Shown here one piece after another: positions 5,680 to 7,812 of a stretch of DNA of 7,812 bases (positions are counted from its first letter, which is position 1; each line of letters begins with the position of its first letter). The DNA is from an uncultured Prevotellaceae bacterium (lineage in GTDB: Bacteria > Bacteroidota > Bacteroidia > Bacteroidales > Muribaculaceae): the NCBI GenBank assembly GCA_945645715.1, contig CALZFJ010000084.1:1-7812 (forward strand), given 5' to 3'. Position numbers and translations under genes: made by a program. A model generated the notes under the pieces. The model ran no database searches. It was not told where the DNA came from and saw only the letters and a list, made by a program, of their open reading frames with translations.

Positions 5680-7038
5680 ATGAAGCAACACAAGCACCTA
5701 AGCACCGACATTGCGCTGCTCATCTTCCTTGCCGGAGTGGTGGCACTGCTTATTTTCCCGATATTAGGCAATTCGGCTCTGAATGGTGTGGAGCTGCGAA
5801 TGCTCAATGCCATAGCCGAAGGTGATGCTGTGGGCAACCTCAGCAATATCTTCAGCAGTCGTGCCAACATATTCTATGCAGCCTATCAATATCTCGTAGA
5901 GCTGCTTGACGGGCTATTGCCCGACCTGCCCGATGCCTTTGTGGTGCGACTGCCCGGAGCGGCAATAGTGATGACGATGACGCTGTGCCTCTTTCGCTTC
6001 GACGGCGACTTTGAGCGGCTCAATGCCTCGTTCCTTGCTTCGCTGCTTTTCCTTTCAACTACGATTGTGGTGGAGATGACATTCTCTGCGACGCCGGTGT
6101 TGCTGCCGGCGGCACTTTTCATCTTTGCAATGATGTGCCTCTATCACTGGCTGCATCACGGCACGCGCCGCTACTTCTGGCTGGTGACGTTCTCCTCGGC
6201 AATAGCCACGATGCTTATAGGAGTGACGGCTCCGGTGTCGATGGCTTTAATGGCTTACACCTTCATCGCGGCATCCCACTTCCGCGCCTACCGGCGCTAT
6301 CTTGTCATCACAGTGGCACTTGTGGCATCGTGTGCAGCGGCATTCTTCGCCATCTATGTGCTCACCGGCAATGCCGAGACGGCAAAGTGCATCTTCCACC
6401 TGCAACACCAGTTTGCGCCAACGGGCACTATCAGCGACAATATGGCATACATCTTCCTGAGCTATGTGGTGCTGGGAATCTTCCCATGGTCGATACCTCT
6501 GCTTCTGTCGCTGCCGCGGCTTGCAGGCAGGGCTAACCGCATAGTGGGGATATTCAAGAAACTAACACTTCTGCAACGCTTCGGCGTGATAATATTCCTG
6601 TTTTCGCTGCCAATGATGCTGTTTGGCACGGAATTGACAAATATACTGCTTATCACGTCGATATTCTTCAATATGCCCCTCATAGGCAAGTATCTGCTGC
6701 TGCAATTCAAGCACCACCCCTCGGTGTGGCGCATCACCGGAGCCATTTGTGCCGGCATCATCGGACTTGGGGCGTGTGCCTTCGTGGCGGTGAATCTGCA
6801 TGATGCAGGGGCAACCTCCCCCGTGATGGCAACATGGCTCGACGAAGTGTGCGATTTCCTCACCCTGCCCGACGGCTGGAGCAAGTGGTGCATATTCATC
6901 ACAGCAATGATATTCGTGAGCCTTTACACCCTGTGGCGCAGTGTGCGTGAGATAGGCCACAACAATCGCTTCCTCTACAACATCATTGCCCTCTACCTCC
7001 TCGCCGTCACCCTCGTGGTAGGCTACATCGTCCCGTAA
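5680..7038 (+). CDS. GT-C-like (PMT/ArnT-type) polytopic membrane protein
   Basis: A 452-residue protein with about 10-12 hydrophobic segments and almost no soluble domain. Several stretches recall GT39/GT83 (PMT/ArnT) glycosyltransferases, which transfer sugars from polyprenyl-phosphate donors at the periplasmic face. These are a first helix (10-30) followed by a loop NGVELRMLNAIAEGDAV (35-51), then FVVRLPGA (87-94), GIFPWSIPLLLSLP (266-279) and a late helix pair around 303-345. Family catalytic features look eroded: the usual Asp-Glu before xRxxx is Val37-Glu38 here, the K-P-P after the first loop reads Arg61-Ala-Asn, and the late Ser..Lys motif is missing. It also lacks the C-terminal periplasmic domain of ArnT. 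The start, 16 bp after gtrA, gives a normal Lys/His-rich cytoplasmic N-terminus. It may be an unusual transferase, an inactive relative or a transport partner of GtrA. GT-C membership is moderately supported; substrate and activity unknown. Confidence 0.7.
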   Translation: MKQHKHLSTDIALLIFLAGVVALLIFPILGNSALNGVELRMLNAIAEGDAVGNLSNIFSSRANIFYAAYQYLVELLDGLLPDLPDAFVVRLPGAAIVMTMTLCLFRFDGDFERLNASFLASLLFLSTTIVVEMTFSATPVLLPAALFIFAMMCLYHWLHHGTRRYFWLVTFSSAIATMLIGVTAPVSMALMAYTFIAASHFRAYRRYLVITVALVASCAAAFFAIYVLTGNAETAKCIFHLQHQFAPTGTISDNMAYIFLSYVVLGIFPWSIPLLLSLPRLAGRANRIVGIFKKLTLLQRFGVIIFLFSLPMMLFGTELTNILLITSIFFNMPLIGKYLLLQFKHHPSVWRITGAICAGIIGLGACAFVAVNLHDAGATSPVMATWLDEVCDFLTLPDGWSKWCIFITAMIFVSLYTLWRSVREIGHNNRFLYNIIALYLLAVTLVVGYIVP

Positions 7039-7050
7039 TCAATAAAGTTG

Positions 7051-7089
7051 CCCCACACAGCCAGTGGCTACAGCACTGATTGTGTGGGG
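7051..7089. terminator. Strong two-part hairpin between convergent genes
   Basis: CCCCACACA (7051-7059) pairs perfectly with TGTGTGGGG (7081-7089). Inside, CAGTG (7062-7066) pairs with CACTG (7074-7078) around a 7-nt loop, leaving a 2x2 internal loop that includes one possible G-T pair. It lies 12 bp after the stop of the membrane protein and 28 bp from the stop of the convergent sugar kinase, so it can serve both strands. Neither strand shows a clean T run after the stem; the minus strand has CAACTTTATT. It may therefore act as a bidirectional 3'-end stabiliser or Rho-linked terminator instead of a classical intrinsic one. Confidence 0.65.
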
Positions 7090-7117
7090 GTAATGCGATT
7101 GCAATGAGAGCTATGAT

Positions 7118-7812
7118 TTACTTGGTCAGCTCGGCAGGGAGAATGGGCATTGCGCCCTTCTGGGTGCACACAAATGCCGAGGTCTGCACTGCACACTGGT
7201 GAGCTTCAGCCACCGAGCGGCCTTTGATGATATTTGAAATGAATGCTGCCGTGAAAGAGTCACCGGCACCAACGGTATCAGCCACTTGCACTTTTGGTGT
7301 GGGCTGGAACGATACGTTGCCCGGAGTGAACACGTAGCTGCCATTGATTCCGCAAGTGAGAATAAGCATCTTCAGATTGTATTTGCCGAGCAAAATCCAG
7401 CACTTATCCTGCAAGTCGATACCGGGATAGCCAAACATACGGCTCACTGCAACCAATTCTTCATCGTTGATTTTGAGAATATTGCAGCGCGTCATTGAGT
7501 TGCAAAGGATTTCCTTGTTGTAGAAGCCTTGACGCAGATTCACGTCGAATACCACAAGCTGTCCGTCACCGCTCGGCATAGCGTCGAGGAAACGGTTGAT
7601 TGTGTTGCGCGAAACCACGTTTCGCTGTGCGAGTGAGCCGAAGCACACAGCCTGAGTCTTCTCGGCAATAGCTTCGAGGCGTGCAGTGTAGGGGATATTG
7701 TCCCACGCTACATTCTCCTTGATGTCGTATTGCGGAATACCTGCCTGGTCGATTTCCACCTGAACTGTGCCGGTGGGATAGGGCACTTTTTCAATCACCT
7801 GATTCAGCCCCT
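7118..7812 (-). CDS. PfkB-family carbohydrate kinase, probably fructokinase (5' end outside window)
   Basis: Ribokinase/PfkB-fold kinases phosphorylate sugars or nucleosides with ATP. About 230 C-terminal residues are present; the frame stays open to the right edge (upstream codons read GLNQ before a GTG at 7798), so that GTG is internal and the N-terminus with the first PfkB signature is missing. Visible landmarks are YPTGTVQVEID (substrate-side strand), AWDNIPYT, the FDVNLRQGFYN strand, NILKINDEEL (the Asn/Glu phosphate-metal region), ILTCGINGSYVF and the second PfkB signature ADTVGAGDSFTAAF with the catalytic Asp in GAGD. The PTGTVQV plus AWDNIP combination is what I recall in Bacteroides fructokinases, so fructose is the likeliest substrate, but ribokinase-type alternatives cannot be excluded without the N-terminus. 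It converges on the GT-C operon across the hairpin at 7051-7089. Its promoter is not in view. Confidence 0.9.
   Translation of the reverse strand, partial: GLNQVIEKVPYPTGTVQVEIDQAGIPQYDIKENVAWDNIPYTARLEAIAEKTQAVCFGSLAQRNVVSRNTINRFLDAMPSGDGQLVVFDVNLRQGFYNKEILCNSMTRCNILKINDEELVAVSRMFGYPGIDLQDKCWILLGKYNLKMLILTCGINGSYVFTPGNVSFQPTPKVQVADTVGAGDSFTAAFISNIIKGRSVAEAHQCAVQTSAFVCTQKGAMPILPAELTK

Overview
This window is ordinary-looking chromosomal DNA from a member of the Bacteroidota, most likely order Bacteroidales. The evidence is the C-terminus of SprA (the outer-membrane translocon of the type IX secretion system, confined to this phylum), a pheS with a Bacteroidetes-type four-cysteine insert and no pheT beside it, TAnnTTTG-type promoter elements, and gene starts without clear Shine-Dalgarno sequences. 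Base composition is moderate. A Muribaculaceae-like gut organism would fit, but that family-level guess is inference only.

Layout, left to right. (1) 2-700, + strand: last ~232 codons of sprA, cut by the window edge. (2) 701-912: a 212-bp gap between convergent genes, packed with short repeats: heptamers, a duplicated hairpin module and a 9-bp tandem. (3) 913-2232, - strand: tilS, tRNA-Ile lysidine synthetase. (4) 2233-2307: compact divergent promoter region. (5) 2308-3327, +: pheS. (6) 3328-3418: gap with a second cluster of the same heptamers. (7) 3419-3808, +: crcB/fluc fluoride channel, with a possible terminator over its 3' end. (8) 3859-7038, +: a tight run of nth (endonuclease III), a TRIC/UPF0126 membrane protein, a GtrA-family protein and a large GT-C-like membrane protein, spaced 14, 18 and 16 bp apart and probably co-transcribed. 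(9) 7051-7089: a strong two-part hairpin between convergent genes. (10) 7118 to the right edge, - strand: C-terminal three quarters of a PfkB-family sugar kinase, probably a fructokinase.

Functionally, tilS and pheS are divergent translation genes (tRNA decoding and charging). The downstream run mixes DNA repair with membrane transport. GtrA beside a GT-C-like protein suggests a module moving or using polyprenyl-phosphate-linked sugars, although the GT-C-like protein has lost several residues expected of an active PMT/ArnT enzyme. I found no defence system, mobile element, CRISPR array, RNA gene or clear new system. The points most worth a second look are the nested intergenic repeats, the degenerate GT-C protein with its GtrA partner, and the possibly leaderless tilS transcript.
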